From Rubrivivax sp. (lineage in GTDB: Bacteria > Pseudomonadota > Gammaproteobacteria > Burkholderiales > Burkholderiaceae_C): a DNA stretch of 64,000 nucleotides. Positions 44,681 to 53,859 of the stretch are shown piece by piece (position 1 is the first letter of the stretch; each line of letters begins with the position of its first letter). The notes under the pieces are model-generated. The model had not been told where the DNA came from, did no database searches, and saw only the letters and a list, made by a program, of their open reading frames with translations. The position numbers and the translations under genes were made by a program. The stretch spans positions 1-64,000 of the forward strand of contig JADCGQ010000008.1 in assembly GCA_020248945.1 (NCBI GenBank). The letters run 5' to 3'.

Positions 44681-46219
44681 TCACTCGAAGGACGGGGCCT
44701 GGGCCGCGGCACAGGACGGGTCGACCGCCTGATCCGCAAGGAACGCCCTGACGATGGCATCGGGGCAGGCGCTGCCGTTCTGGATCGAGTGGCCGCGCGC
44801 CGGGAAGTTCACCACCGTCTTGTTGGACAGCGTGCTGGCCACTTGCTGGGCCCAGGCCGGCGGCGTCAAGGGGTCGAAGCTGCCGGACAGGATCAGCGTC
44901 TTCACCGCACTTGTCACCGGCAGGAATGCGCTGGCAGGCAGGTCCTTGCGGTAGGGCCAGGCCCCGCAAAGGGCATAGATCGACTGGTTCACCGCCGTCC
45001 GGGCCGGCCGCAACGACGGACGAATCTGCAAGACCGAGGCGGCCAGCTCGGCCTCGGTGGTCGAGGCGTTGTCAGCGCAAACGACCGACAAGAGCTGCCC
45101 CGAGGTCTCCCCCAGTGAGCTGTCGCCGCTGAAGAATTCGGCAAGGTATTCAGGCGGAGTGCTCGGCACCTGACCGGCATTGACCCAATTCTCCCAGTCG
45201 ACCACAAGTCTCGGGAAGTTCGTTGGGGAGAAGGCCGCTACTTGCCCCAGAAGGCTCTGGGCCACGTTGGCATTGGCCTCCTTCCCAGGACCTTCCTGCC
45301 AAAACAGCGGCGTGGCGTTCAGCTTGTCGAACAGGGCCGACACGCGGTCGTCCAGGCCCGGGTACTTGGCCGCGCAGGCGGGCTGCGCCGCGCAGGCGGC
45401 GGCCACGGCTGACAACGCCGAGTCGTAGGCCTGGGCGTCACCCCGCAGCGGAAACACCGCAGGGCTGACAACCGAGTCGAGCACGATGGAGTCCACTCGG
45501 GTGCCATGCCGGCGCAGCACGGCCAGTCCCCAGTTGGTGCCGAAGGACACGCCGTTGAGCACCACCTGGTCGTAGCCCAGCAGACGGCGCAGGTCCTCCA
45601 GGTCGTCGGCCATGTCATCGGTCGTGAAGTTGCGAGGCTGCACACCCTGGGCGATGAGGCCGTCTGCGCAGGCCTTGAGCGCCGGCAGAACGACCGACAA
45701 CTCCGCAGTCGGGTCGCGGAACGACTCCGGTCCCCACGAACTCCCGGTGTTGGCGCAGGCCAGCGCAGGCTTGGTGGCGATCGATCCACGCTGCTCGAGC
45801 ACCACCTCGTCGCGGGGCAGCTTCGCGCCGCCGCTGAAGCCGGGGCTGAAGCCGGCCGGCACCTGTCCCAGAATGTCTGTCCAGGTCTGGCCCGGACCTC
45901 CGGTCAGGTAGAACACTGGCGCCCGTGACGACGGCGTCGCGGGCTTGAACACGGCGAACGGGATGCGCACGATCGGGCCGGACGGGTTGCTCCGGTCCTG
46001 CAGCACGACCAACTCGCCGCAGCGCACGCCCGTGCCGAGTCGCTGGCTCGGGTGCAGCGTGTAGGGGCAGCGCGACTCGTCCAGCCGCGGTACCTGCGTC
46101 GTTGGGGGGGGTGGCTCGGGCGAGTCGGACGAGCCACCGCCGCAGGCGGTGAGGCCGAGCGCGATGGCCAAGACGGCGACGCTGGCCATGACGATTCGTG
46201 GGCGGGGGATCGCTTGCAT
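44681..46219 (-). CDS. Lipoprotein alpha/beta hydrolase with TAP-like C-terminus
   Basis: 512 residues from ATG 46219. A lipobox LTACGG near residue 23 follows a hydrophobic signal, so it is a lipoprotein, then a Ser/Pro/Thr linker. Hydrolase motifs: oxyanion [11 protein letters not shown], nucleophile GVSFGTNWG near 220, acid in [11 protein letters not shown] and His in [10 protein letters not shown]. The C-terminal part matches the TAP-like (tripeptidyl aminopeptidase) domain, so an envelope peptidase or esterase is likely. It lies between the EamA gene and its broken copy. Confidence 0.87.
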   Translation of the reverse strand: MQAIPRPRIVMASVAVLAIALGLTACGGGSSDSPEPPPPTTQVPRLDESRCPYTLHPSQRLGTGVRCGELVVLQDRSNPSGPIVRIPFAVFKPATPSSRAPVFYLTGGPGQTWTDILGQVPAGFSPGFSGGAKLPRDEVVLEQRGSIATKPALACANTGSSWGPESFRDPTAELSVVLPALKACADGLIAQGVQPRNFTTDDMADDLEDLRRLLGYDQVVLNGVSFGTNWGLAVLRRHGTRVDSIVLDSVVSPAVFPLRGDAQAYDSALSAVAAACAAQPACAAKYPGLDDRVSALFDKLNATPLFWQEGPGKEANANVAQSLLGQVAAFSPTNFPRLVVDWENWVNAGQVPSTPPEYLAEFFSGDSSLGETSGQLLSVVCADNASTTEAELAASVLQIRPSLRPARTAVNQSIYALCGAWPYRKDLPASAFLPVTSAVKTLILSGSFDPLTPPAWAQQVASTLSNKTVVNFPARGHSIQNGSACPDAIVRAFLADQAVDPSCAAAQAPSFE

Positions 46220-46529
46220 GGGAGGGATCTCGCGGAGTTGGGATGTGGGGCGCCTGGAGGCTTGGCCACGCAGACGGCCGCAGTTTCAGGACGGCGCAGG
46301 CCAGGCACCAAGCGATGCGTGCGCCGGTCTCGTCCGGCAATACGGGACGTATCGGCAGGCGGCACCGGCAGCCCGCGCAGGGCGACCCTGCCTTTGCGGC
46401 TGCACCACGGGAGTCGGGTCGACCTGTTGATCTGCCGCGACTTCCGCTGCGGGTGCGACTGCGGGCCAGTCGCAACAGACTGGCTCGATCCTGCAGAGCG
46501 AGCGAGGAACGGCTTGCCCAGCGGCCGAC
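46220..46529. other. Intergenic stretch upstream of the lipoprotein hydrolase
   Basis: 310 bases without a recognised gene. It lies between the hydrolase start and the EamA remnant on the same strand and should contain the hydrolase promoter. Frames on both strands are Arg/Pro-rich and unconvincing. Confidence 0.35.
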
Positions 46530-46831
46530 GGCCGCGCCGAAGCCCCACAGCAGCGCGTAGCCCACGGCAGCCAGCGGCAACGTCGCCAGGCCCTGCGCAG
46601 TGGCCCAGGCGCCGGGCGAGCGGTCGGCGTGCGTGCGCAGCCAATCGGCGTTGCGGATGGGGTGCCAGGTCCAGCAGGCCACCGCCGCCAAGGCCAGCAG
46701 CGCACCCAGGCCGTGTCGCACGGGGCCCACCTCGCCGGCAGCCTGCAGCCGCGCCTGGCCGTAGGTGGGATCAGGCCAGCGGCCAGTGCGAAGAGGGTGC
46801 CCGTGGCGAGGGCGTGGCGGGAAGGCTGCAT
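46530..46831 (-). pseudogene. Second copy of the EamA permease, internally deleted
   Basis: An ATG at 46831 opens [20 protein letters not shown] (compare MHPSRHSLVTGTSFALAAGL in the intact gene). At about 46765 the sequence jumps, across a deletion of roughly 370 bp, to a region reading [38 protein letters not shown] and [16 protein letters not shown] in another frame; the 3' half is also gone. Nucleotide similarity to 43790-43975 and 44400-44471 is high, so the duplication is recent enough to read by eye. Confidence 0.8.
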
Positions 46832-46945
46832 GCAGGCGGCCGGGCGAGCGACCTGAGCGTCGACACCAGGCCCGTACGGGCTGGCGCCGTTCGGTCGCCA
46901 GCTCACAATGGGCCTTTGTCGAATCCGCCCGGCAGGAGCCCACCA

Positions 46946-48430
46946 ATGCCGTACGTACTCGCCCTCGACCAGGGCACCAGCAGCTCGCGCAGCATCGTGT
47001 TCGACGAGCGCGGCCACCCGGTGGCGGTGGCGCAGCGCGAGTTCACGCAGCACTTCCCGCAGCCCGGCTGGGTGGAGCACGACGCCGACGAGATCTGGCG
47101 CACGCAACTCGCCACTGCGCAGGAGGCGCTGGCCCGCGCCGGGCTGCACGCGCACGAGGTGGCCGCCATCGGCATTACCAACCAGCGCGAGACCACCGTG
47201 CTGTGGGACCGCGCCACCGGCCGGCCGCTGCACCGTGCCATCGTCTGGCAATGCCGGCGCAGCGAGCCGCTGTGCGCACAGCTGCGCGAGGCCGGCCACG
47301 CCGAGCGCATCCGCGCGCTCACGGGCCTGGTGGTGGATGCGTACTTCTCGGCCACCAAGCTGGCCTGGCTGCTCGATCACGTGCCCGGCGCGCGCGCCCG
47401 TGCCGAGGCTGGCGAACTGGCCTTCGGCACCATCGACAGCTGGCTGCTGTGGCAGCTCACCGGTGGGCGCGTGCACGCCACCGACGTGAGCAATGCATCT
47501 CGCACGATGCTGTTCGACATTCACCGCGGGCAATGGAGTGCCGAATTGCTGGCACTGCTGCGCATTCCGAGTGCCGTGCTGCCCGCGTTGCACGCGAGCA
47601 GCCATCGTTATGGCGAATGCGATGCGGCATTGCTGGGCGCACCGCTGCCCATTGCCGGCATGGCGGGCGACCAGCAGGCGGCGCTGTTCGGCCAGGGTTG
47701 TTTTGAAGCCGGCCTGGCCAAGAACACCTACGGCACCGGCTGCTTCATGCTCATGCACACCGGCGCGCAGGCGCGCCAATCGACACACGGGCTGATCACC
47801 ACCGCCGCGGCACAGCCGGCGGCCGAACGGGCCTATGCCTTGGAAGGCAGCGTGTTCGTGGGCGGCGCGGTGGTGCAGTGGCTGCGCGACGGCCTCAAGG
47901 CCATCGACAGCAGCTCGCAGGTCGAGGCGCTGGCCGCCAGCGTGCCCGACAGTGGCGGCGTGGTCTTCGTGCCGGCCTTCACCGGCCTGGGCGCGCCTTA
48001 CTGGAACGCGCAGGCCCGCGGCACCATCACCGGCCTTTCGCGGGGCAGTTCGGTGGCGCATATCGCGCGCGCGGCGGTCGAGAGCATTGCGTTCCAGAGC
48101 GCGGCTCTGCTGCAGGCCATGCAGGCCGATGGCGGCCAGGCCTGGCCGGTGCGCCAATTGCGCGTGGACGGCGGGGCATGCCGCAACGACGCGCTGATGC
48201 AATTCCAGGCCGATCTGCTGGGCCTGCCGGTGTTGCGGCCGCAGGTCACCGAGACCACAGCACTGGGCGCTGCGTTCCTGGCCGGCCTGGCCACGGGCGT
48301 GTGGGCCGGCACGGCCGAACTGGCAGCGCTGTGGCAGCCTGAGCGGCAATTCGATCCGCAGCAGCCACCTGCCTGGGCGGCCGAGCGCATGCAGGCGTGG
48401 ACCCACGCCGTGGCGCAGGCCACGGCGTGA
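46946..48430 (+). CDS. glpK: Glycerol kinase
   Basis: 494 residues from ATG 46946, with AGGAG about 8 bases upstream. FGGY-kinase features: [18 protein letters not shown] at the start, the active-site loop [47 protein letters not shown] and the C-terminal [20 protein letters not shown]. Phosphorylates glycerol to glycerol-3-phosphate with ATP. No glpF or glpD is adjacent. Intact; length matches E. coli GlpK (502). Confidence 0.96.
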   Translation: MPYVLALDQGTSSSRSIVFDERGHPVAVAQREFTQHFPQPGWVEHDADEIWRTQLATAQEALARAGLHAHEVAAIGITNQRETTVLWDRATGRPLHRAIVWQCRRSEPLCAQLREAGHAERIRALTGLVVDAYFSATKLAWLLDHVPGARARAEAGELAFGTIDSWLLWQLTGGRVHATDVSNASRTMLFDIHRGQWSAELLALLRIPSAVLPALHASSHRYGECDAALLGAPLPIAGMAGDQQAALFGQGCFEAGLAKNTYGTGCFMLMHTGAQARQSTHGLITTAAAQPAAERAYALEGSVFVGGAVVQWLRDGLKAIDSSSQVEALAASVPDSGGVVFVPAFTGLGAPYWNAQARGTITGLSRGSSVAHIARAAVESIAFQSAALLQAMQADGGQAWPVRQLRVDGGACRNDALMQFQADLLGLPVLRPQVTETTALGAAFLAGLATGVWAGTAELAALWQPERQFDPQQPPAWAAERMQAWTHAVAQATA

Positions 48431-48445
48431 GCCCGCCCAGCCTGA

Positions 48446-48802
48446 TTACTTGATCAGGAAGTCCGACAACTGCTTGCCGGCATTCAGCGCGTCACGCAGC
48501 CACTGCGGGCGCTTGCCGCGGCCGACCCAGGTGTTGCCCTGGCCATCGGTGTACTTGGCGGCGGCCGGCGCCTTGGGGGCGGCGGCGGCCTTGCGCTTCT
48601 TGCGCTTGAACGGCGCGGCCTCCTTGTCGGCGGCCGGCTTGGCCTTCACCGACAGACCGAGATCGGCTGCCGAGAGGTTGTAGAACTGAATGGCTTCGCG
48701 GATGCGCGTCACGACGCCGTCGATTTCGGCGCGGCGTGCCTTGTCGGCTTCGGCTTCCAGGGCCTTGATCTGCTTGACGATCTGGGCGTAGGTCTTGGTC
48801 AT
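48446..48802 (-). CDS. H-NS-family nucleoid-associated protein
   Basis: 118 residues from ATG 48802. The N-terminal coiled-coil (YAQIVKQIKALEAEADKARR) makes dimers; a Lys/Ala-rich linker (FKRKKRKAAAAPKA) leads to the DNA-binding motif YTDGQGNTWVGRGKRPQWLR, a clear H-NS C-terminal signature. It silences AT-richer, often foreign DNA and could bear on the AT-rich patches of this window. It converges on glpK. Confidence 0.93.
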   Translation of the reverse strand: MTKTYAQIVKQIKALEAEADKARRAEIDGVVTRIREAIQFYNLSAADLGLSVKAKPAADKEAAPFKRKKRKAAAAPKAPAAAKYTDGQGNTWVGRGKRPQWLRDALNAGKQLSDFLIK

Positions 48803-49010
48803 GGGTACTCGTGGCAATGAAACTCCCTGAATGCCACGAATGAACATGGCAACGGCGGGTGGCTTTCGCAGGATGCGTTCGGGAGTTCGAACTCGGCGTT
48901 CGGCTCCTTATTCATCCCGGTGACACCTCGGCGCGGCGCGGACCATAACACAAGAGGCACTTTTCCGGCGATTGCAGTTCGTAATGCATTGCATTCACCG
49001 GCAATCGGGT

Positions 49011-49913
49011 TCAGGTGTCGGCGCGCGGCCGCAGGTCGGGTGTCACGGCACGCCACTGGCGCGGGTCGACCCCGTGGAAGCCGCGCAGTTGCTCGTGCAG
49101 CGCCGGGTGGGCCGCGGCCAGTGCCTCGGGGCGTTCGAAGAACAGTTCGGTCGTCACGGCAAAGAACTCAGCGGCGTTGGTGGCGGCATAGGAATCGATC
49201 AATCCGATTTCGCCGCGGGCCAGGCGCTGCTGCAATGCCTCGAATTCGGCACTGAACACCCGCGCCCATTGCCGGCGTTGTGCGGCACTGCCGGCGCCAG
49301 GTGCAAAACCCGGTGCGCCATTGGCCGTGCCGGTGGCCTGATCGAGGCGGTGTGCGAATTCATGGATCACGACATTGCGGCCATCTTCCGGGTCGGCGGC
49401 GCCAGCGAGCACGTCGTCCCAGGACAGCACCACCTGCCCTTGCTGCCACGATTCGCCCGACAGCGCCTGGCGTTCATCGCGCAGCGTGCCGTCAGGCTGC
49501 GTGTGCGTGCGCTCGACGACAAAGGCGCCGGGGTAGACCAGCACCTGGCTGAGCCCTTCGAAGCCGCCGTCGCCGCGGCCCAGCAGCAGCAGCGAGGCCT
49601 GCACGGCCACCAACACGCGCATCTCGTCATTCACGACGAGGCCGCCGCAACCGATGAACGGCACCTCGGCCAGCAGCACTTGCGCGTGCTTCTTCAGCCG
49701 CACCTGCACGTCGGCCGGCAACCGCGCGAAGGCCGGCATGCGCTCGCGCAGGACAGCGCGCCAGCCCGGCGGAAACGGTTGGCGCCGCACGCGGGCGCGC
49801 CGCCAGCGCTGCATCAGCGCCGGGCCGGCGAGCCACAGCCCCGCACTGGCCAGCACGAGCAGCAGGATCAGCGGCAGCATCAGGCGCAAGGGCGCTTCGG
49901 CGTCGGTGGGCAT
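49011..49913 (-). CDS. mtfA: M90-family zinc peptidase MtfA
   Basis: 300 residues. A hydrophobic N-terminal segment (LMLPLILLLVLASAGLWLAG) precedes the MtfA domain. The zinc-binding HEFAH with following RLD is near residue 184; other family parts are VLVYPGAFVV, GQVVLSWDDVLAG and the later Glu ligand in AATNAAEFFAVTTELFFE. In E. coli MtfA binds the glucose repressor Mlc and is a peptidase. The membrane segment is a difference from the shorter E. coli protein. Confidence 0.9.
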   Translation of the reverse strand: MPTDAEAPLRLMLPLILLLVLASAGLWLAGPALMQRWRRARVRRQPFPPGWRAVLRERMPAFARLPADVQVRLKKHAQVLLAEVPFIGCGGLVVNDEMRVLVAVQASLLLLGRGDGGFEGLSQVLVYPGAFVVERTHTQPDGTLRDERQALSGESWQQGQVVLSWDDVLAGAADPEDGRNVVIHEFAHRLDQATGTANGAPGFAPGAGSAAQRRQWARVFSAEFEALQQRLARGEIGLIDSYAATNAAEFFAVTTELFFERPEALAAAHPALHEQLRGFHGVDPRQWRAVTPDLRPRADT

Positions 49914-49996
49914 CGAGCGAGGTGGGGCGCACCGGGGCTGGCTTCAAGCCCCTGCAATCGCGGGAGGGCCGCGTGAGCCCGTGTCATGATGCGACG

Positions 49997-50659
49997 ATGA
50001 TCACCCTGCATTACAACCCCGGCTCGGCCAGCCTCGCGGTGCACGTGCTGCTGCACGAATCGGGCGCACCTTTCGAACTGGCATTGGTCGACCCCGGTCT
50101 CCAGGCGCACAAGGCGCCGGCGTACCTGAAACTCAATCCCAACGGGCTCATTCCCGTTGTGGTGGACAGGCGCGCCGGCGGCGAACTCGTCCTGTACGAA
50201 ACCGCGGCCATCCTGCTGCATCTGGCCGATACCTGGCCGCAGGCCGGGCTCTGCCCGGCCCTGGGCAGTGCTGAGCGTGCGCATTACTACAAGTGGATGG
50301 TGTGGCTCACGAACACATTGCAGGCCGCGCTCATTCCTTACTTCTATCCGGAGCGCATGGTCGCCGACGGCAACACCGACGGCGCGGCACAAGTGAAGGC
50401 CCGTGCGATGGCGCGTGTCGGCCTGCTGCTCGAGCAGATGGACGCGCAACTGGCGTCCCACGGCCAGCCCTGGTTGCTGGGCCCGAGCTACTCGGCCGTC
50501 GACCCGCTGGCCTGGATGCTGACGCGCTGGACGCGCAACTTCACCGAACGCCCGGCGCGCGACTTCGCGCACATCGCGGCGTATCAGCAGCGCATGCTGG
50601 CGCGGCCCGCGGTGCAGGCGGCCATCGCGGCCGAAGGACTGCAGGCGCCGCACGCCTGA
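49997..50659 (+). CDS. Glutathione S-transferase
   Basis: 220 residues from ATG 49997. N-terminal thioredoxin-like domain: MITLHYNPGSASLAVHVLLH, with the conserved cis-Pro in PNGLIPVVV and the glutathione-binding YETAAILLHLADTW; C-terminal all-helical domain follows. A soluble GST of unclear class. It lacks the SSxxxWRVR motif of maleylacetoacetate isomerases, so it is not a good candidate for the missing step of the homogentisate pathway. Confidence 0.9.
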   Translation: MITLHYNPGSASLAVHVLLHESGAPFELALVDPGLQAHKAPAYLKLNPNGLIPVVVDRRAGGELVLYETAAILLHLADTWPQAGLCPALGSAERAHYYKWMVWLTNTLQAALIPYFYPERMVADGNTDGAAQVKARAMARVGLLLEQMDAQLASHGQPWLLGPSYSAVDPLAWMLTRWTRNFTERPARDFAHIAAYQQRMLARPAVQAAIAAEGLQAPHA

Positions 50660-50720
50660 TCAGCGCCGCCGCCGGTCGGTTTCGCGTCGCCGGCGTCTTG
50701 CGGGCGTGTGTCCCTCCCCC

Positions 50721-51056
50721 TCCGTTCGGGCTGAGCTTGTCGAAGCCCTCTTCGAGGCCTCGCGCGTCGCGTCAGGCGGTACACGGTGCGGGCGCTAGGT
50801 GTGGCGGTCGGTGCTGCGCACCGACTCCCCTGCGCTGCTCGCCTTGAGGGGGCACCGCAAAACTCGCTGCGTTCGCTGCGCGAACTCCGCTCAAACAGTT
50901 GCGGTGAGTCAGTCCACGATGCGCGCTGCGCGCGCCCCCCTCAAGACTGCGCTGCTCGGCGCCCCACATAGCGCCCGCACAGCCCTTTGCCGCTGCGGTG
51001 CGTCGAGTGAGAACGGCGGTGCGCCACCAGGCTTCGACAAGCTCAGCCCGAACGGA
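50721..51056. repeat. Nested inverted-repeat element (336 bp)
   Basis: Outer arms are two inverted copies of the dispersed repeat (50721-50748 and 51030-51056, core GGGCTGAGCTTGTCGAAG). Inside them are a perfect 11-bp inverted pair GTGCGGGCGCT (50786-50796) / AGCGCCCGCAC (50970-50980), and inside that CTTGAGGGGG (50843-50852) / CCCCCCTCAAG (50935-50945). All three pairs share one centre at about 50.89 kb, so the whole segment could extrude or fold as one long structure. It fills the 461-bp space between the GST and DUF1992 genes; no gene is credible here. Confidence 0.75.
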
Positions 51057-51120
51057 GGGGAGAGGCCCTCTCTTCGCTCGACGGGCGAGAGAGGGGCACA
51101 GAACAGAGCGGCCCATCACG

Positions 51121-51483
51121 CTACAGCGTGCCGCTGCCGCGCAGCTTCTCGAGCCGCAGCGCCAACTGCTGCTGCATTTCCGACAAGCGCTGGCGCCCAG
51201 CCTTGGCGACGGCGTCGTCGCCCGCGCCCTCGAGCGACACGCGCAGCGCCTCGATGTCGCGCATCAGCTCCACCTCGGGGGGCACGACCCCGGCGTCCTT
51301 GAGGATCTTCATGCCCATGCGCAGCTCGGTCGGCGTGTCGTCGTAGCCGTCGCCCAGGTCGAGCGGCTTGCCCCAGCTGCGCGCCTGGCGCAGCTCGCCG
51401 CTGGCCTCGCTCTCGGCGAGCTTGCGGCCGATGTCGTCTTCGAGCAGCTTCAGGCGTTGATGGCGTTTCTCTTCGGCGTTCAT
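51121..51483 (-). CDS. DUF1992 (DnaJ-C28-like) conserved protein
   Basis: 120 residues. The DUF1992 core reads GRKLAESEASGELRQARSWG, then KPLDLGDGYDD, MGMKILKDAGVVPPEVEL. This domain is conserved from bacteria to the animal protein DNAJC28; its function is unknown. The C-terminus is a coiled-coil-like helix. It ends close to the TTC38-like gene on the same strand (16 bp) and may share a promoter with it. Confidence 0.88.
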   Translation of the reverse strand: MNAEEKRHQRLKLLEDDIGRKLAESEASGELRQARSWGKPLDLGDGYDDTPTELRMGMKILKDAGVVPPEVELMRDIEALRVSLEGAGDDAVAKAGRQRLSEMQQQLALRLEKLRGSGTL

Positions 51484-51499
51484 GAACGGGCTCCTTCGT

Positions 51500-52852
51500 T
51501 CAGGCCCGCGCCTCGCCCGGCAGGGCCAGGCGCGCCGCCCAGTGGCGCGTCAGCGGCGAGGCCGGCTTGGCCATCGTGCGTTCGTTCAGCAGCGCGCGGC
51601 CCAGGCTGCGGCGACCGCCGTCGGCGGCGGCCGCCAGCAGCGTGAGATCGATCAGGTCGCGCTGCGCGTGGCTGCCGCCAACACGTGCCGCCTGGCCCCG
51701 CACCGGCGCGATGAGGTCGGCTGCGCCGTCGGCATCGCCCCGCGCCAGCGCGATCAGGCCGCGCATCAGCGGCAGGCCCACCTCGCGTGCCATCGCGTGG
51801 TTGTCGCGGCCGGCGTCGGTGGCCGACAGCGCGCGCTCGGCGCAGCGTGCCAGCCAGGCCTCGGCGCGCGGCAGCTCCTGCGCCAGCAGCAGCGCCAGCA
51901 CGCGGTGCACGTCGTTGAAGGCGTAGTGGCCGGCCTCGTCGTCGGGCATCGTCCAGCCGTCCACCAGGGCTTGGCCGTGGGCCGCGACGTCTTCGCCCAA
52001 CAGGTGCAGCCGCCACAGCAGCGAGGCGGCGTCGACGCGGTTCAGCGTGATCTGCATGGCCGTGCCGGTGAAGTGCGTGTCCACCAGCCGCAGCGCGCCG
52101 ACGAGGTCCATGCCCTCGAGCCGGAACAGCGCCTTGTGCCACCACAGGTGGCAGGCCAGGCCGTTGCCCTCGGCCCAGTGCGGCTGGTGCTGGCGCAGCC
52201 ACGCCGCGCCGTCTTCGAAGCGGCCCTGCATCTCCATCACGTGGGTCACGGCGTGCACGGCCCAGGGCACGCCGGGGTCGAGCGCCAGGGCGCGGCGGCC
52301 GGCTTCCTCGGCCTGCGGGTAGAGGTTGCACTCTTCCAGCCCGAAGGCCCACAGGCCCAGCACGCAGGCGTACAGCGGATCGGCTTCGCTCCAGTCGGGC
52401 AGCGCGCGCGCCGGCCGCTGGCGCAGGGCCAGCGCGTCGCCGCGGTAGAAGTCCCAGAGCTGCGCCCACTGCAGCGCCAGCGCGTCGCAGGGGTGCTCGA
52501 CGAGCAACCCGTCCCACAGGCGCAGCGCCTCGCGCCAGCGGCCTTCGAGCACGCGCTGCTGCGCTTCGAGGTGGGTGCGTTCGCGGGGCGTGGCCTCGGC
52601 GGCCAGCGCGCGGGCGTGCGACAGGTGCGCATCGGCCTCGGTCAGCAGCGCGGGCTCGGTCAGGCTCAGCAGGAAGCCGGCCTTCATGACGTGCGGCAGG
52701 CACCAGCCGGGGTCGGCGGCCATGGCGGTATCGAGGTCGGCCAGTGGCGGCGCGTCGAACACCATCATCAGGCGCAGTGCACGCTCGGCCGCGTCACGCG
52801 CGGTGGCGCTGGCGCTGCTGCAGGGGTTGCCGCGGACGTCCGGGTGGGCCAT
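51500..52852 (-). CDS. TTC38-like tetratricopeptide-repeat protein
   Basis: 450 residues from ATG 52852 (a GTG one codon earlier is possible). TPR-like helical pairs run through the protein, with the family's conserved centre: YACVLGLWAFGLEECNLYPQ, VPWAVHAVTHVMEMQGRFED, NGLACHLWWHKALFRLEG. The set matches the tetratricopeptide repeat protein 38 family, which has no proven activity but conserves His and Glu residues in this centre. Upstream of DUF1992 in the same direction. Confidence 0.85.
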   Translation of the reverse strand: MAHPDVRGNPCSSASATARDAAERALRLMMVFDAPPLADLDTAMAADPGWCLPHVMKAGFLLSLTEPALLTEADAHLSHARALAAEATPRERTHLEAQQRVLEGRWREALRLWDGLLVEHPCDALALQWAQLWDFYRGDALALRQRPARALPDWSEADPLYACVLGLWAFGLEECNLYPQAEEAGRRALALDPGVPWAVHAVTHVMEMQGRFEDGAAWLRQHQPHWAEGNGLACHLWWHKALFRLEGMDLVGALRLVDTHFTGTAMQITLNRVDAASLLWRLHLLGEDVAAHGQALVDGWTMPDDEAGHYAFNDVHRVLALLLAQELPRAEAWLARCAERALSATDAGRDNHAMAREVGLPLMRGLIALARGDADGAADLIAPVRGQAARVGGSHAQRDLIDLTLLAAAADGGRRSLGRALLNERTMAKPASPLTRHWAARLALPGEARA

Positions 52853-52955
52853 CACCCCTGAATGTAGCGTGACGCCGTGACGGCAGCCGGCCTATGCTGG
52901 CGGCGCGCGGCAAGACCGCCGTGCCACGACTCCGAGCCCCGGGAGACTCTTCGAG

Positions 52956-53843
52956 ATGCTGACGCTGCAACGGTGCGCAGGGCCCACCCCGCAGGGCCTG
53001 GGGTGGTGGGTGGCTGGCGCCAGGGCCTTGATGCTGGTGCTCTTGCTGGGTGCGGCCACGCTGCCGGCTCGGGCGCAGATCGACCCCGGCTCGGCCGAGC
53101 GGCTGCTGCGCAAGAGCGGCCTGTGGGCGCAGCTCGAGGGCATCGCCGAGCAGGTGCGCCAGGGCCTGAAGGAGGCGGCGGCCCAGGGCGGGCCGGCGCC
53201 CGGCCCAGCCGAGTCTGAGCGCCTCGATGCGGCGGCCCGTGCGGCCTACGCGGCCCAGCGCTTGCGCGGCGTGGCCCTGCGTTTGGTGACGCAGGAACTG
53301 CAGCCGCAGCACCTGGGGGCCCTGTTCGCCTGGTACGACGCGCCCACCGGCGTGCTGATGACGCGGCTGGAGGAGCGCTCGGCCGCCGACGCGCGCGAGT
53401 CCGATGTCGTGATGGCCGAAGGCCTGGCGCTGCTGCAGGCGATGAGCCCGGCGCGCCGCGAGCAGATCGAGGCCGTGGTGCAGGCCAGCGGCAGTGTCGA
53501 CACGGCCGTGGCGATGACGCTCAACACGGTGGCGGGGGTGCGCCAGGGCTTGTCGGGCGTGCTGCCGCCCGGCGCCGGGCCCACACCCGAAGCCACGCGC
53601 GCCCTGCTGGCCGAGCAGCTGCCGAGACTGCGCCCGGCCTTCGAACAACTGGTGCGCGCCGTCAGTGCCGTGGCCTATGCCGGCGCCGACGAGGCCCAGC
53701 TGGCAGCGTACGTGGTCTTCTTGCGCTCGCCGGCCGGCCAGCACCTGAGCGACGTGATGAACCGCGTGCTCGACGAAGCCTTCCTGGATGCCGCCACCGA
53801 ACTCGGCCGGCGCCTGGCGCCTGCCGCGGGCGTCTCGGCCTGA
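52956..53843 (+). CDS. DUF2059-domain secreted protein
   Basis: 295 residues. Signal peptide (ARALMLVLLLGAATLPARAQ), then an all-helical region. The DUF2059 core is seen twice, the second time as DEAQLAAYVVFLRSPAGQHL with a following NRVLDEAF. Periplasmic protein of unknown function, found across proteobacteria. No operon partner; it converges on the dienelactone hydrolase gene. Confidence 0.82.
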   Translation: MLTLQRCAGPTPQGLGWWVAGARALMLVLLLGAATLPARAQIDPGSAERLLRKSGLWAQLEGIAEQVRQGLKEAAAQGGPAPGPAESERLDAAARAAYAAQRLRGVALRLVTQELQPQHLGALFAWYDAPTGVLMTRLEERSAADARESDVVMAEGLALLQAMSPARREQIEAVVQASGSVDTAVAMTLNTVAGVRQGLSGVLPPGAGPTPEATRALLAEQLPRLRPAFEQLVRAVSAVAYAGADEAQLAAYVVFLRSPAGQHLSDVMNRVLDEAFLDAATELGRRLAPAAGVSA

Positions 53844-53859
53844 CCGGCCCGGGCGGCTT

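Noticed and set aside
49997-50659. GST as the missing maleylacetoacetate isomerase
   Set aside because: The zeta-class SSxxxWRVR motif is absent and the gene is 6.5 kb from fahA, in another context.
50772-51119. Minus-strand 115-codon frame in the GST-DUF1992 gap
   Set aside because: Its translation is made of inverted-repeat DNA and has no family resemblance; treated as part of the repeat element.
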